A stretch of DNA of 64,000 nt from PHAA01 sp964457945 (GTDB lineage: Bacteria; Bacillota; Syntrophomonadia; Syntrophomonadales; Syntrophomonadaceae). Positions 9,063 to 17,555 of the stretch are shown piece by piece. Position 1 is the first letter of the stretch; the number at the start of each line of letters is the position of its first letter. Location: positions 105,610 through 169,609 of the forward strand of contig CAYWFX010000005.1 in assembly GCA_964457945.1 (NCBI GenBank), given 5' to 3'. The translations under genes and the position numbers were made by a program. The notes beneath the pieces are model-generated. The model saw only the letters and a program-made list of their open reading frames with translations, did no database searches and was not told where the DNA came from.

Positions 9063-10001
9063 ATGGGAAGAATAATCTTGTTGGCACTGTTCCTTGATCT
9101 TCTCATCGGTGATCCTCGCTGGTTTCCACACCCGGTAGTAATTATGGGCAAAATTATTCATGTCAGCGAGACAAGGATTCTCCGAGCAATTAAAAATCCT
9201 AAGGCCCTCAAGGGCGCAGGTATTATCCTGGCAGTGCTCGTGGTTGCCGGCAGTTATGGATTCTTTAGGGGATTGATCTGGTTGGCTTATCATTACAATA
9301 CTAATTTGGGCCTAGTCCTCAGTATTTTCATCATGAGTCAGGCCTTGTCAGTTAATAGTCTGTATCAACATGCAATGGCTGTCCTTCGGCCTTTGTCCAA
9401 CGGAGATCTCCCGCTGGCCAGGGTAAAACTATCCATGATAGTAGGCCGAGACACAGAAGACTTGGATGAGGCTCAAATTGTTCGCGCGGTGGTGGAAACC
9501 GTAGCTGAGAATACGGTTGACGGCATCATTTCGCCACTATTCTATGGCTTCATCGGGGGCCCGGCACTGGCGATGGCTTATAAAGCCGTGAACACCCTGG
9601 ATTCGATGGTGGGTTACAAAAACGAAAAATACCGCCATCTGGGTTGGGCATCTGCCCGACTGGATGACGTTGCGAATTATCTTCCTGCCAGGCTGGTTGC
9701 AATCCTGTTCCTAAGCATTGCTCCCTTTACCCAGGGTGGTTTTAAGCAGGTCTGGCAGACCCTGTTGAGAGATGCAGGAAAACATCCTAGTCCCAACAGC
9801 GGCCTTCCCGAAGCGGCTGTCGCCGGCGCACTGGGAATTCAACTGGGAGGGCAAAACAGTTATCACGGGGTGCCGGAAAGCAGAGCCCTGATTGGCAGAT
9901 CAGAGCATCCCCTGGAAATGAAAAACATAAGAGCAACACTAGTGTTGATGTTGGTGGTGACTTTTGAGATGGTTGGATTGGTGACGCTCTTCGGATGGTA
10001 A
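9063..10001 (+). CDS. cbiB: Adenosylcobinamide-phosphate synthase CbiB
   Basis: Integral membrane enzyme that attaches (R)-1-amino-2-propanol phosphate to cobyric acid; 312 residues. Signature blocks: DLLIGDPRWFPHPVVIMGK at the N-terminus, AVVETVAENTVDGIISPLFY centrally, then KAVNTLDSMVGYKNEKY and GLPEAAVAGALGIQLGG. Several hydrophobic spans are visible. It begins one base after the cbiP stop. CobD, 0.7 kb downstream, would supply the aminopropanol phosphate. Confidence 0.93.
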   Translation: MGRIILLALFLDLLIGDPRWFPHPVVIMGKIIHVSETRILRAIKNPKALKGAGIILAVLVVAGSYGFFRGLIWLAYHYNTNLGLVLSIFIMSQALSVNSLYQHAMAVLRPLSNGDLPLARVKLSMIVGRDTEDLDEAQIVRAVVETVAENTVDGIISPLFYGFIGGPALAMAYKAVNTLDSMVGYKNEKYRHLGWASARLDDVANYLPARLVAILFLSIAPFTQGGFKQVWQTLLRDAGKHPSPNSGLPEAAVAGALGIQLGGQNSYHGVPESRALIGRSEHPLEMKNIRATLVLMLVVTFEMVGLVTLFGW

Positions 10002-10027
10002 GGGGTAAGGAATAAGGAGGGAACGAA

Positions 10028-10591
10028 ATGATTCAGATTTATACCGGTGATGGCAAGGGGAAAACCACTGCGGCGTTTGGTCTGGCGATGAGAGCGGCAG
10101 GGCATGGTCTGCGGGTTCGCATCATTCAGTTTATGAAGGGCAGTACCTTCAGCGGGGAACTTTCATCGGCTGATAAATTAGGTATCGAAGTCTTTCAGTT
10201 TGGCAGAACCTGTCCTCACGCAGCAGTTATCAAAAGCGGTTTTATGGAATGCATAGAATGCGGGAGCTGCCTAATTCGGGCGACAGATATCAACGATCTG
10301 GATCGTAAGAAGATTGATATGGCTTGGCAGCTGGCACAGGACAGTGTTAATCAGGGCTCATGTGACCTTCTGATTCTAGATGAAGTGATGTCAGCCGTAA
10401 AACGGGAACTGCTATCGCTCCGAGAACTGCTCTCCTGGGTAAAGCAATTCCCACATCACCTGGAGCTGGTTTTAACCGGCCGCAATGCACCCCCGGAACT
10501 GGTGGAAATTGCAGACCTGGTATCTGAAGTGAGGAAAATAAAGCATCCCTATGAGAAAGAAATTCGCGGTCGGCGGGGGATTGAGTATTAG
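10028..10591 (+). CDS. cobO: Cob(I)yrinic acid a,c-diamide adenosyltransferase CobO/BtuR with extra Cys cluster
   Basis: Transfers the 5'-deoxyadenosyl group of ATP to Co(I) corrinoids. The P-loop TGDGKGKTTAAFGLAMRA is at the N-terminus, ILDEVMSAV is the Walker-B-like strand, and ELVEIADLVSEVRKIKHPY is the typical CobO tail. Unusual for the E. coli-type enzyme is a cysteine group at residues 62, 75, 78 and 81 (C-x12-C-x2-C-x2-C), which suggests a bound metal or Fe-S centre in the region that normally contacts the corrinoid. AAGGAGG lies seven bases before the ATG. Function is secure; the role of the cysteines is inference. Confidence 0.92.
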   Translation: MIQIYTGDGKGKTTAAFGLAMRAAGHGLRVRIIQFMKGSTFSGELSSADKLGIEVFQFGRTCPHAAVIKSGFMECIECGSCLIRATDINDLDRKKIDMAWQLAQDSVNQGSCDLLILDEVMSAVKRELLSLRELLSWVKQFPHHLELVLTGRNAPPELVEIADLVSEVRKIKHPYEKEIRGRRGIEY

Positions 10592-10624
10592 CATGTTATG
10601 GGGTACGGACTAATGACACAACAA

Positions 10625-10658
10625 ATGCTGTCGCCCGTATAAGGCTAGCATATTTTTT
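10625..10658 (+). terminator. Possible rho-independent terminator after cobO
   Basis: ATGCT and AGCAT arms (10625-10629 and 10647-10651) with an inner CC/GG pairing are followed by T6 at 10653-10658. The stem is imperfect, so it may be leaky; cobD downstream belongs to the same pathway. Confidence 0.4.
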
Positions 10659-10713
10659 CAATGAAAAAAATGCTGCCTAAATTGATTGAATTAGTTTAAA
10701 GAGGGGACTTGGA

Positions 10714-11787
10714 GTGATGAAAACGAAGGTGCATGGAGGTAATCTGTGGAGTGCTGCTCAGAAATATGGACTCGATCCTGAAGGATTCATAGATTTTAGT
10801 GCCAGCATCAATCCTCTGGGTCCTTCGCCGAAAGCGATAGAAGCGATTGAGCGGCATTTACATATGATCAGGCATTATCCCACTCCTACAGGCGAAGAAT
10901 TAAAACCAATCCTGGGGGCTTATCTAGGGATTGATGCGGAGAATCTTGTGCTCGGAAATGGCGGTACTGAACTCATTTATCTACTGGGGAGAATGTATGG
11001 TACCCAGCGGATTCTTCTCTTGGCTCCCTGTTTTTCAGAATATGGACAGGGTCCAAATTCGCCGGAAGTCATTCGCATTCCAATTCACGTGAAAGATCAC
11101 TACACACTGCCTGTAGAGCAAATTATTAATACCTTGCGGGAAGGGGACCTGCTCTTTTTGGGCAATCCCAACAATCCCACTGCCCGACTTTTTGCGGAGG
11201 AGGATTTGCTGGAAGTCCATGCTTCAGTAAAGGCAAAAAATGCACATCTGGTCATTGATGAGGCCTTTTTCGACTTCACAGGGCAACCCTCCGCATTGAG
11301 GCAAATGGCCTGCCGAGAAGATGGCCTTACTATGCTGGGTTCCTTAACCAAGTTCTTTGCCCTGCCAGGTCTGCGTATTGGCTACGCCATTGCCAAGCGA
11401 GATGCTATTGAAAAGATGGAAATGTTTTTGCCCCCTTGGCGCTTGAATAGTCTGGCACTGTGGGCAGCTGAAGCATCTTTACAGGATAAGGCCTACATCA
11501 AGCGAACCCAAATTGTGATCCCGGTGTTGCGCACGGCATTCATTCAGGCATTAAAGGAGATAGGAGGACTGCAGGTATATGAAAGTGATACCAATTTCCT
11601 GTTGCTAAACACCTGCCGAATTAAGGTTAGTGCAGAGGATCTGCAGGCCAGGTTAGGACCAGAAGGTCTCTTAATTAGAACCTGCAATGATTACCACGGC
11701 TTGTCTCCCTACCATTTTCGGCTGGCAGTACGGAGCCATGAGGAGAACCAGAAAATGCTGGCTAGCTTGAAGAAGCTACTTGTTTAA
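10714..11787 (+). CDS. cobD: Threonine-phosphate decarboxylase CobD (class I aminotransferase fold)
   Basis: PLP enzyme that makes (R)-1-amino-2-propanol O-2-phosphate for the CbiB reaction. 357 residues with the CobD/HisC pattern: HGGNLWSAAQKYGLD and IDFSASINPLGPS at the N-terminus, NGGTELIYLLGR, FLGNPNNPTARLF, VIDEAFFDFTG, and SLTKFFALPGLRIGY, which contains the PLP lysine. HisC is the alternative, but the N-terminal HGG and DFSASINPLGP motifs plus the cob context favour CobD. The start is ATG-ATG at 10714/10717, with GAGGGG upstream. Confidence 0.88.
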   Translation: MMKTKVHGGNLWSAAQKYGLDPEGFIDFSASINPLGPSPKAIEAIERHLHMIRHYPTPTGEELKPILGAYLGIDAENLVLGNGGTELIYLLGRMYGTQRILLLAPCFSEYGQGPNSPEVIRIPIHVKDHYTLPVEQIINTLREGDLLFLGNPNNPTARLFAEEDLLEVHASVKAKNAHLVIDEAFFDFTGQPSALRQMACREDGLTMLGSLTKFFALPGLRIGYAIAKRDAIEKMEMFLPPWRLNSLALWAAEASLQDKAYIKRTQIVIPVLRTAFIQALKEIGGLQVYESDTNFLLLNTCRIKVSAEDLQARLGPEGLLIRTCNDYHGLSPYHFRLAVRSHEENQKMLASLKKLLV

Positions 11788-11983
11788 AAATTTATATGCT
11801 TTAAATCAAATTGTAGATACCTGCCGCCATTTTTGGGCGGATAGGACGGGAGCAGTATTTGACAGCAAGAAAATAAAGACCATGGTGGTTGTCGAAATGC
11901 AATATTTTGTTATACAGAGCGATTAAAATGTTAAAATGGGCTTGTTGCTTACTAAACTAAAATGTTTATGGGGAGATGTTCAT

Positions 11984-12457
11984 ATGATTAACTTGTCCGT
12001 GCCCGGCAGGGAAATGAAAATGGAGTTAAAAAATCTGGTGCTCGATTTAAATGGCACACTTTCGCTTGATGGCATACTGGTAGAGGGTGTTGAATCAAGG
12101 GTAGCTATGTTAAAAAAAGAATTGGATATATATCTGTTAACCTCCGATACCCTGGGCTGTGGTTCCATTATAGCGGAAGAGCTGGGGATATCCATTTTTA
12201 AAGTGGGCAGTGAGCAAGGTGGAGAAGACAAGCTCGATTTTTTAAATACAGTGGGAGCTGAAGTAACCATAGTAATTGGGAATGGTTTCAACGATCGACT
12301 CGTTCTCGAACATGCAGCATTGTCTATTGCAGTAATAGGTGGCGAAGGATGTTGTGTTCAGGCATTACAGAAAGCAGACATCGTGGTAAAAGATATTCTC
12401 GATGCCCTCGACCTGCTCATTAAGCCATTACGCATAGTTGCAACCCTCAGGGATTAA
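11984..12457 (+). CDS. Small HAD-family protein resembling a soluble P-type ATPase hydrolase domain
   Basis: 157 residues. NLVLDLNGTLSLDG is the HAD motif I (Asp nucleophile, with Asn in place of the second Asp), LLTSDTLG fits motif II, and VIGNGFNDRLVLEHAALSIAV fits the motif III/IV of P-type ATPases (GNGxND). It has no membrane segments, so a soluble phosphatase-like protein (COG4087 type) is likely; the substrate is unknown. ATG 11984 has GGGGAG eight bases upstream and is preferred to 11936. It lies between the cobalamin and pst operons and need not belong to either. Confidence 0.72.
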   Translation: MINLSVPGREMKMELKNLVLDLNGTLSLDGILVEGVESRVAMLKKELDIYLLTSDTLGCGSIIAEELGISIFKVGSEQGGEDKLDFLNTVGAEVTIVIGNGFNDRLVLEHAALSIAVIGGEGCCVQALQKADIVVKDILDALDLLIKPLRIVATLRD

Positions 12458-12716
12458 ACAAATTGAATCTCAGCACCGAGATATTTGCATAATTTAAAGA
12501 AGAAAATACCATTAAGGAGAACCTCACTTTGCTTAGCTAAAGAAATTAGCTGCTGGGTTTTAGCCTTCTGTTTTCAGCCCATAAATCTTTTTTCAACCTA
12601 ATATACACTGGCATATTATAACTAACAGTTATTTTACAAATAATAATTATCCGTGATAGACTTAAAACACAGATTTTGGTGGAAGAAGAGGAAAAATAGG
12701 TTGAGGAGGATGAGCG

Positions 12717-13634
12717 GTGAGGGGAAAACAGTTATTAAAGGTCTTCATATTGCTGTTGGGAGTATTTTGGCTGGCAGGTTGTGGGCAGAGCAAGCAAGCG
12801 GATACCAACCAGCCCAAAGATGCTAAAGCAATCATACAATCCATTAGAATGGGCGGTTCAAGTACACTATCACCTATTGTTGCGGAATGTGCTAACAGTT
12901 TCACTGACAAATACAAGACATGGGATAAGGTTGATGCTAAATTGACTAAAGATCCGATTGTATTATTCGTTTCCACAGGCGGATCAGGATTTGGGGTAAA
13001 ATCTGCCATTGATGGAACCTTTGACATAGGTCTGGTAGCCAGAGAAATCACTGCGGAAGAAAAGGCTAAAATGCCGGAAGGTAAAATCTATAATATGGGG
13101 TCCGATGTATTAACCATAGCAGTAAATCCCCAGAATCCAGTGGTTAAAATTAAGCCAAATTTGACCCTGAATGAAATTAAGGCCATTTTTGCCGGGGAAA
13201 TCAAGACCTGGAAGCAACTGGATGCGCAACTTTCTGATCGTCCTATTGTAGTGGCAGTAAGAGATGTAGGTGGAGGGGCTAGCCAGGTTTTCGATGAAAA
13301 TGTTATGAAAGGCACCCCCATATGCAAGGAAGCTATTCAGATACCATCGATGGGAGCTTTGGCTAACAAGGTAATGGAAAATGTAAATGCCATAGGTTAT
13401 GTTTCTTCTGGATTGGTCAAGCAGAATAAGGACAAAATTTCCGTGCTTAGTGTAGAAGGGGTCGCTCCTACTGACGAGAATATAAACGGTGGAAAATACA
13501 AAATCGCCCGGCCATTATTAGTAATCACCAAGACGAAGCCTAGCAGCGAACAGCAACTTTTTATAGACTACCTGATGTCGGATAGCGGGCGCAAAGTGGT
13601 GGAAGAGATGGGTTACGTTCTTCCCAGCAAATAG
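12717..13634 (+). CDS. pstS: Phosphate-binding lipoprotein PstS
   Basis: Extracytoplasmic receptor of the high-affinity phosphate ABC importer. A 305-residue lipoprotein: lipobox LAGC with Cys at residue 22, then GGSSTLSPIVAECANSF, GSGFGVKSAIDGTFDIGL and VRDVGGGASQVFDE, which match the PstS phosphate-binding loops. GTG start at 12717 with GAGGAGG upstream. A terminator-like hairpin separates it from pstC, as expected for a receptor made in excess over the permease. The 259 bases upstream hold no clear Pho box that I could defend. Confidence 0.92.
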   Translation: MRGKQLLKVFILLLGVFWLAGCGQSKQADTNQPKDAKAIIQSIRMGGSSTLSPIVAECANSFTDKYKTWDKVDAKLTKDPIVLFVSTGGSGFGVKSAIDGTFDIGLVAREITAEEKAKMPEGKIYNMGSDVLTIAVNPQNPVVKIKPNLTLNEIKAIFAGEIKTWKQLDAQLSDRPIVVAVRDVGGGASQVFDENVMKGTPICKEAIQIPSMGALANKVMENVNAIGYVSSGLVKQNKDKISVLSVEGVAPTDENINGGKYKIARPLLVITKTKPSSEQQLFIDYLMSDSGRKVVEEMGYVLPSK

Positions 13635-13663
13635 AACCTCATAATTATTCATATAGTCCATTA

Positions 13664-13700
13664 AGTGGGTGGGTTTGCATAAGCCCCCCACTGATTTTTT
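13664..13700 (+). terminator. Intercistronic terminator/attenuator between pstS and pstC
   Basis: A long stem is formed by AGTGGG-T-GGGTTT and AAGCCC-CC-CACT around a GCAT loop (13664-13692), followed by T6 at 13695-13700. Its place between pstS and pstCAB suggests partial read-through. Confidence 0.7.
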
Positions 13701-13778
13701 AGGCATAAATCATTTCCTGTAGGGCTGAATTTTTAGGACATGGACATAAAAAAATTTAAGTTAAAATGGAGCTTAATA

Positions 13779-14681
13779 ATGTTAAGAAAAATCGCAACAA
13801 ACCGCAGGGAGTTTGGGGATTGCATAACGGGAAACATGGCGGCTTTTATAGCCATTGCAAGCACGGCATTGTTTCTGGCAATTATTCTTTTTATGTGGGG
13901 GGAAAGCAGGCCGATTTGGGTTTGGCAGGGGTTTAATTTTGTTAGTGGTACGGAATGGAATCCGGTAGGCCACCCTCCGCAATTGGGTATAGCCAGTATG
14001 ATAGCTGGAACGTTGTGGGTTGCTCTGGGGGCGATGATCTTAGCTGCACCGATAGGTTTTGGTTGTGCCATATTTCTAGCGGAATTTGCTCCGGCATGGC
14101 TGGCCCGCATATTAAGACCAATATTAAATATATTAACAGGTATTCCTTCGGTAGTTTATGGTTTTTTAGGGGCAGCTGTTTTGGTGAAGTTCTTCGAAAA
14201 AACTTTTAATCAGGCCAGTGGCGAATCATTGTTTTGCGCATCGTTGGTTTTATCAATTATGATCCTGCCCTACATAGTGGCTAATTCTGAATCATCCCTG
14301 CGTGCTATTCCTGCAGAATACCGGCAGTCAGCTTTGGCCATGGGTGTGTCTCATCAGTATCTAACTATAAAGGTTTTAGTTCCGTTGGCTAAAAAGGGCA
14401 TGTTGGGATCTTTGATTTTGGCTTTTGGTAGAGCAGCGGGAGAAACTATGGCGGTATTAATGCTGGCGGGAAATAATCTGCTGATGCCTACATCTTGGTT
14501 TGACAAGGGAGAGCCTATACCTGCCTTAATAGCCCTGGAAGTGGGCAGCGCTGAGGTGGGCAGTCCTCACTACCAGGCTCTATTCGCATCCGGACTGGTG
14601 CTAATTATTTTCATTGCAGTTATTAACCTGTTTACTAATATGCTAATGCAAACTGCGCGGAATGGGGGAAACTGGCGTTGA
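13779..14681 (+). CDS. pstC: Phosphate ABC transporter permease PstC
   Basis: Membrane permease of the phosphate importer, 300 residues from the preferred ATG at 13779 (GGAG seven bases upstream). An in-frame ATG at 13740 would add 13 residues but has poorer ribosome binding. Seen: an N-terminal TM span, GIPSVVYGFLGAAVLVKF, SIMILPYIVANSESSLRAIP, then ALAMGVSHQYLTIKVLVPLAKKG and AFGRAAGETMAVLMLAG (EAA-type loop contacting PstB). It partners PstA; the stop overlaps the pstA start region. Confidence 0.92.
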   Translation: MLRKIATNRREFGDCITGNMAAFIAIASTALFLAIILFMWGESRPIWVWQGFNFVSGTEWNPVGHPPQLGIASMIAGTLWVALGAMILAAPIGFGCAIFLAEFAPAWLARILRPILNILTGIPSVVYGFLGAAVLVKFFEKTFNQASGESLFCASLVLSIMILPYIVANSESSLRAIPAEYRQSALAMGVSHQYLTIKVLVPLAKKGMLGSLILAFGRAAGETMAVLMLAGNNLLMPTSWFDKGEPIPALIALEVGSAEVGSPHYQALFASGLVLIIFIAVINLFTNMLMQTARNGGNWR

Positions 14682-14683
14682 TA

Positions 14684-15538
14684 ATGAGGCGTTACCTAGA
14701 TTTTGGGTGGCTTTGTCTATTCTGGGTCTCGGGGTTGTTAATACTGCTAGTCTTATCGTCTATGTTGGCATATCTCATCTGGCGCGGTGGTCCAACTTTA
14801 TCCCTGGAGTTTCTAACTGCATCTCCCCGGGGAATTCCTCTGGGAGCACAGGGCGGAGTATATCCTGCCATCAAGGGCACCTTCTATTTAGTATTGATTG
14901 CGGTAGTTACTGCCGGGATACCTGGTATTATCACCGCAATATATTTAACTGAATATGGCATGCAGTCCAAGCTAAAAGGGATGGTCAATTTAACCGTGCA
15001 ATGTTTGTCAGGTGTTCCCTCCATCATTACGGGGTTATTTGTTTATGCGTTCTTGGTAGTGCAAATGAAATGGGGAATGTGCCTGATGGCAGGAGGTATT
15101 GCTCTAGGCATAATGATATTACCGGTTATTGTGGTTACTACCCGAGATGCTTTCTTGGCGGTAGATAATAATTATCGCTTGTTGGGTGCTTCCCTGGGTG
15201 TGTCTCGGGGCTATATGTTTATACGGGTAATCTTGCCTCAGTCCGCACATGCTGTTTTGAGTGGACTACTACTGGCTATGGGATATGCGGCAGGGGCTAC
15301 AGCTCCTATTATGGTTACCGCCGCAGTCATTTCATCTAATTCGTCGGGAGCTTGGTTTGAACCGGTAATGGCTCTGCCTTATCATTTATATATTTTATTT
15401 AACGAGCATATATCAATGGACAAGGCTTACGGTACGGCACTGCTCTTGGTGTTGCTGCTGCTGGTCGTGAATATTATTGCTTTATGGATACGCAGCTGGC
15501 GAGGAAGGGATTTTTATAATGACTTTTCGCATAAATAA
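14684..15538 (+). CDS. pstA: Phosphate ABC transporter permease PstA
   Basis: Second permease subunit, 284 residues and about six TM spans. Conserved blocks: FLTASPRGIPLGAQGGVYPA, LSGVPSIITGLFVYAF, MILPVIVVTTRDAFLAV and LLGASLGVSRGYMFIRVILP. ATG 14684 is taken; a TTG two codons earlier (14678) is the alternative. The end overlaps pstB by 20 bases. Confidence 0.92.
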   Translation: MRRYLDFGWLCLFWVSGLLILLVLSSMLAYLIWRGGPTLSLEFLTASPRGIPLGAQGGVYPAIKGTFYLVLIAVVTAGIPGIITAIYLTEYGMQSKLKGMVNLTVQCLSGVPSIITGLFVYAFLVVQMKWGMCLMAGGIALGIMILPVIVVTTRDAFLAVDNNYRLLGASLGVSRGYMFIRVILPQSAHAVLSGLLLAMGYAAGATAPIMVTAAVISSNSSGAWFEPVMALPYHLYILFNEHISMDKAYGTALLLVLLLLVVNIIALWIRSWRGRDFYNDFSHK

Positions 15539-16253
15539 TTTCTATGCTTGGTTTAATAATAAATTGATTCTTGAGGATATTAACCTGGCATTTAAAGAGA
15601 AAATGGTTACGGCTATTGTGGGACCATCAGGTTGTGGCAAAACTACTCTTTTGAGAGGTATTAATAGGACGGCGGAACTGGAGAAGGGTTTCCGGTACAG
15701 CGGAGAGATTATGCTAAACGGCGTTAATGTTTACCAAATCAGGGATGTCGGCAGTATCCGCCGTCGGATCGGTTTGGTTTTTCAGCAACCTGTAGCCTTG
15801 CCCATGAGTATAATGGAAAATGTACTATTTGGAGTAAGATATTATGGAGAGAAGAACAAGAACTGTTTGCAGGAAATTAATGAACAGTATCTGCGCAAGG
15901 CAGCCCTGTGGAATGAGGTTAAAGATAAATTAAAAAGACCAGCCAGGGAGCTTTCGGGAGGACAACTGCAAAGATTGTCCATTGCAAGAGCTATCGCCGT
16001 AAGGCCGGATGTGCTTTTGTTAGATGAACCCTGTTCCAGCTTAGATCCGAAATCTACGCATATGATTGAAGACCTCTTGGTTGATCTAGCTCAGGAACTA
16101 ACCATTATTATCGTGACTCATAATCTTATTCAGGCCAAAAGAATTGCCGAGGAAACGGTTTTTATGTTGAATGGACAGGTAGTGGAAAATGGCCCCACTG
16201 AGATCATGTTTTCTAATCCCGATAAAAATGAAACCAGGGATTATTTTTTGTAG
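15519..16253 (+). CDS. pstB: Phosphate import ATP-binding protein PstB
   Basis: ABC ATPase energising PstCA, 244 residues. Walker A GPSGCGKTTLLRGINR with the Asn-Arg that follows it in PstB, Q-loop FQQPVALPMSIMENV, signature LSGGQLQRLSIARA, Walker B VLLLDEPCSSLDP and the His switch VTHN. ATG 15519 has GAGGAAGGGA upstream and lies inside pstA; an upstream in-frame start at 15477 is rejected. No phoU follows, which is unusual for a pst operon. Confidence 0.93.
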   Translation: MTFRINNFYAWFNNKLILEDINLAFKEKMVTAIVGPSGCGKTTLLRGINRTAELEKGFRYSGEIMLNGVNVYQIRDVGSIRRRIGLVFQQPVALPMSIMENVLFGVRYYGEKNKNCLQEINEQYLRKAALWNEVKDKLKRPARELSGGQLQRLSIARAIAVRPDVLLLDEPCSSLDPKSTHMIEDLLVDLAQELTIIIVTHNLIQAKRIAEETVFMLNGQVVENGPTEIMFSNPDKNETRDYFL

Positions 16254-16314
16254 CCAATTCCCCTACGAATCGTCACAACGCTCCGGGACTAATCCTGCTT
16301 CACCTAAGCTTTTT

Positions 16315-16608
16315 TCAGACTAGTCTTTGGGCGAACTTCTCATCGCTGTCTAACAGATATAGGATTCCTTCAATCAGGGAAACCAAAGCTGGAATGAAAG
16401 TCCAGCAGAATAACAGGTAAAGTATTCCCATTCCGGTCTTTCCCATATAAAACTTGTGAATACCAAAACCGCCTAATAATAAAGCTAAAACTCCGGCCAC
16501 GATGTGGTTCTTATCTGGAGCTGGGCTAAACTGTCTAACCCCGCAGCTTGGGCAAATTTCAGCTTTATCTCGAATATTGGCCCCACATTCACGGCAAAAT
16601 TTATCCAT
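16315..16608 (-). CDS. Zinc-ribbon plus TM2-domain membrane protein
   Basis: 97 residues. Residues 5-22 form a zinc ribbon with two CxxC pairs (CRECG...CPSCG). Residues 35-95 form a TM2 domain: two hydrophobic helices around the HKFYMGKTGMGILYLLFCW turn and a C-terminal polar tail. Such proteins are common in Bacillota and of unknown function. It converges on the pst operon and is divergent from the rnf operon. Confidence 0.8.
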   Translation of the reverse strand: MDKFCRECGANIRDKAEICPSCGVRQFSPAPDKNHIVAGVLALLLGGFGIHKFYMGKTGMGILYLLFCWTFIPALVSLIEGILYLLDSDEKFAQRLV

Positions 16609-16973
16609 TCTATCTCCCCCTTCATTTACCAGTGAATAACATATACTTATCTATGTTATTCTGACAATAGAATATTCGCAATATTTCAAACAATTCAACG
16701 AAATATCTGGAATTACTCCCTGTTTTGCTAATTTCTATTATATGAATTTAATAACTTTTGGTGCTGTTTTTTATCGTTATTAATAGGCAGTAAAGGGTAA
16801 TATGTTCAAATGAAATATAGGCTAGCGAAATTAACATATTATTAACATAAATATGAGTCATATATGTATTATAATTAGAGGAATTTACCGCCAATAAGAT
16901 GACACTCTGGGTTGTTGTACAATGAATACATTGAAAATGTGATAATGTTCTCAAACCAAAAAGGGTTTTAGTG

Positions 16974-16982
16974 TGCTATAAT
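16974..16982 (+). promoter_or_regulatory. Putative extended -10 promoter of the rnf operon
   Basis: TGCTATAAT is a perfect extended -10 (TGnTATAAT), about 147 bases before the rseC ATG. No good -35 lies 17 bases upstream, which is tolerated by extended -10 promoters or suggests an activator. Confidence 0.5.
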
Positions 16983-17008
16983 TACAAGAATTTTTACGGG
17001 AATCAAGG

Positions 17009-17023
17009 TCGACATATTGTCGA
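17009..17023. promoter_or_regulatory. Palindromic operator candidate in the rnf leader
   Basis: TCGACA-TAT-TGTCGA is a perfect 6+6 inverted repeat with a 3-base centre. It starts about 20 bases downstream of the expected transcription start, a good position for a repressor. The binding protein is unknown. Confidence 0.45.
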
Positions 17024-17128
17024 TGTGAAAAAATTTCTCTAACTTATACTCTCTACACCGTTAGAAAATCAACAAACTATAAAATTGTCTGTTAAAGGGC
17101 AATTTATGAAAAAGAGGTTTAAAAAAAG

Positions 17129-17536
17129 ATGGAAAAATTAATTGAAGGGATTGTAATTGAATCTATCGGCGAAACAGCCAAAGTAAGGTGCAGTATCCAC
17201 AGTGATTGCGAGAATTGTGGCGTTTGTCCAGGCAGTAATGCCATGATTATCGACGTCACTGACGAGGTTGGAGCCAAGGTCGGGGAACGAGTTTTAATCG
17301 AAAGCAAGGAGACCAATATGCTCAGGGCCGCTTTCATGATTTTCATGTTACCGTTGCTGGCAATAGGTTTGGGCATATTCCTGGGTTATTATCTATCTTC
17401 CCGATTAATGATATCAGCAGCTTTACTGATGACCATGGGAGGACTAATATTTGGTCTGCCTGCAATATATATCATTAGACGTCTGGATAAAACAATGCAA
17501 TCGGAGAAACCAAATATTATTAGAACCATTAAATGA
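17129..17536 (+). CDS. rseC: RseC-family (SoxR-reducing system) membrane protein
   Basis: 135 residues: a soluble N-terminal part with the RseC Cys cluster CSIHSDCENCGVCPG, then two adjacent TM helices (about residues 70-112). RseC proteins accompany Rnf in many bacteria and may bind a cofactor or help assembly; the exact role is not established. It is the first gene of this rnf operon, with the rnfC start 20 bases beyond its stop. The start ATG is preceded by AAAGAGG with a longish spacer. Confidence 0.8.
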   Translation: MEKLIEGIVIESIGETAKVRCSIHSDCENCGVCPGSNAMIIDVTDEVGAKVGERVLIESKETNMLRAAFMIFMLPLLAIGLGIFLGYYLSSRLMISAALLMTMGGLIFGLPAIYIIRRLDKTMQSEKPNIIRTIK

Positions 17537-17555
17537 CTACGGAGGAGAGGTTCAG

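Larger units (their letters stand above)
16609..17128. other. 520-base divergent intergenic region between TM2 gene and rnf operon
   Basis: AT-rich and without any convincing ORF. It holds the putative extended -10 element and palindrome listed separately, and an ACATT-GAA-AATGT inverted repeat at 16928-16940. No RNA gene was recognised. Confidence 0.6.

Noticed and set aside
11822..11841. CCGCC...GGCGG hairpin upstream of the HAD gene as a riboswitch
   Set aside because: No recognisable riboswitch core around it and no T run; too short to call.
11859..11864. TTGACA as -35 of the HAD gene
   Set aside because: No acceptable -10 at 16-18 bases downstream.
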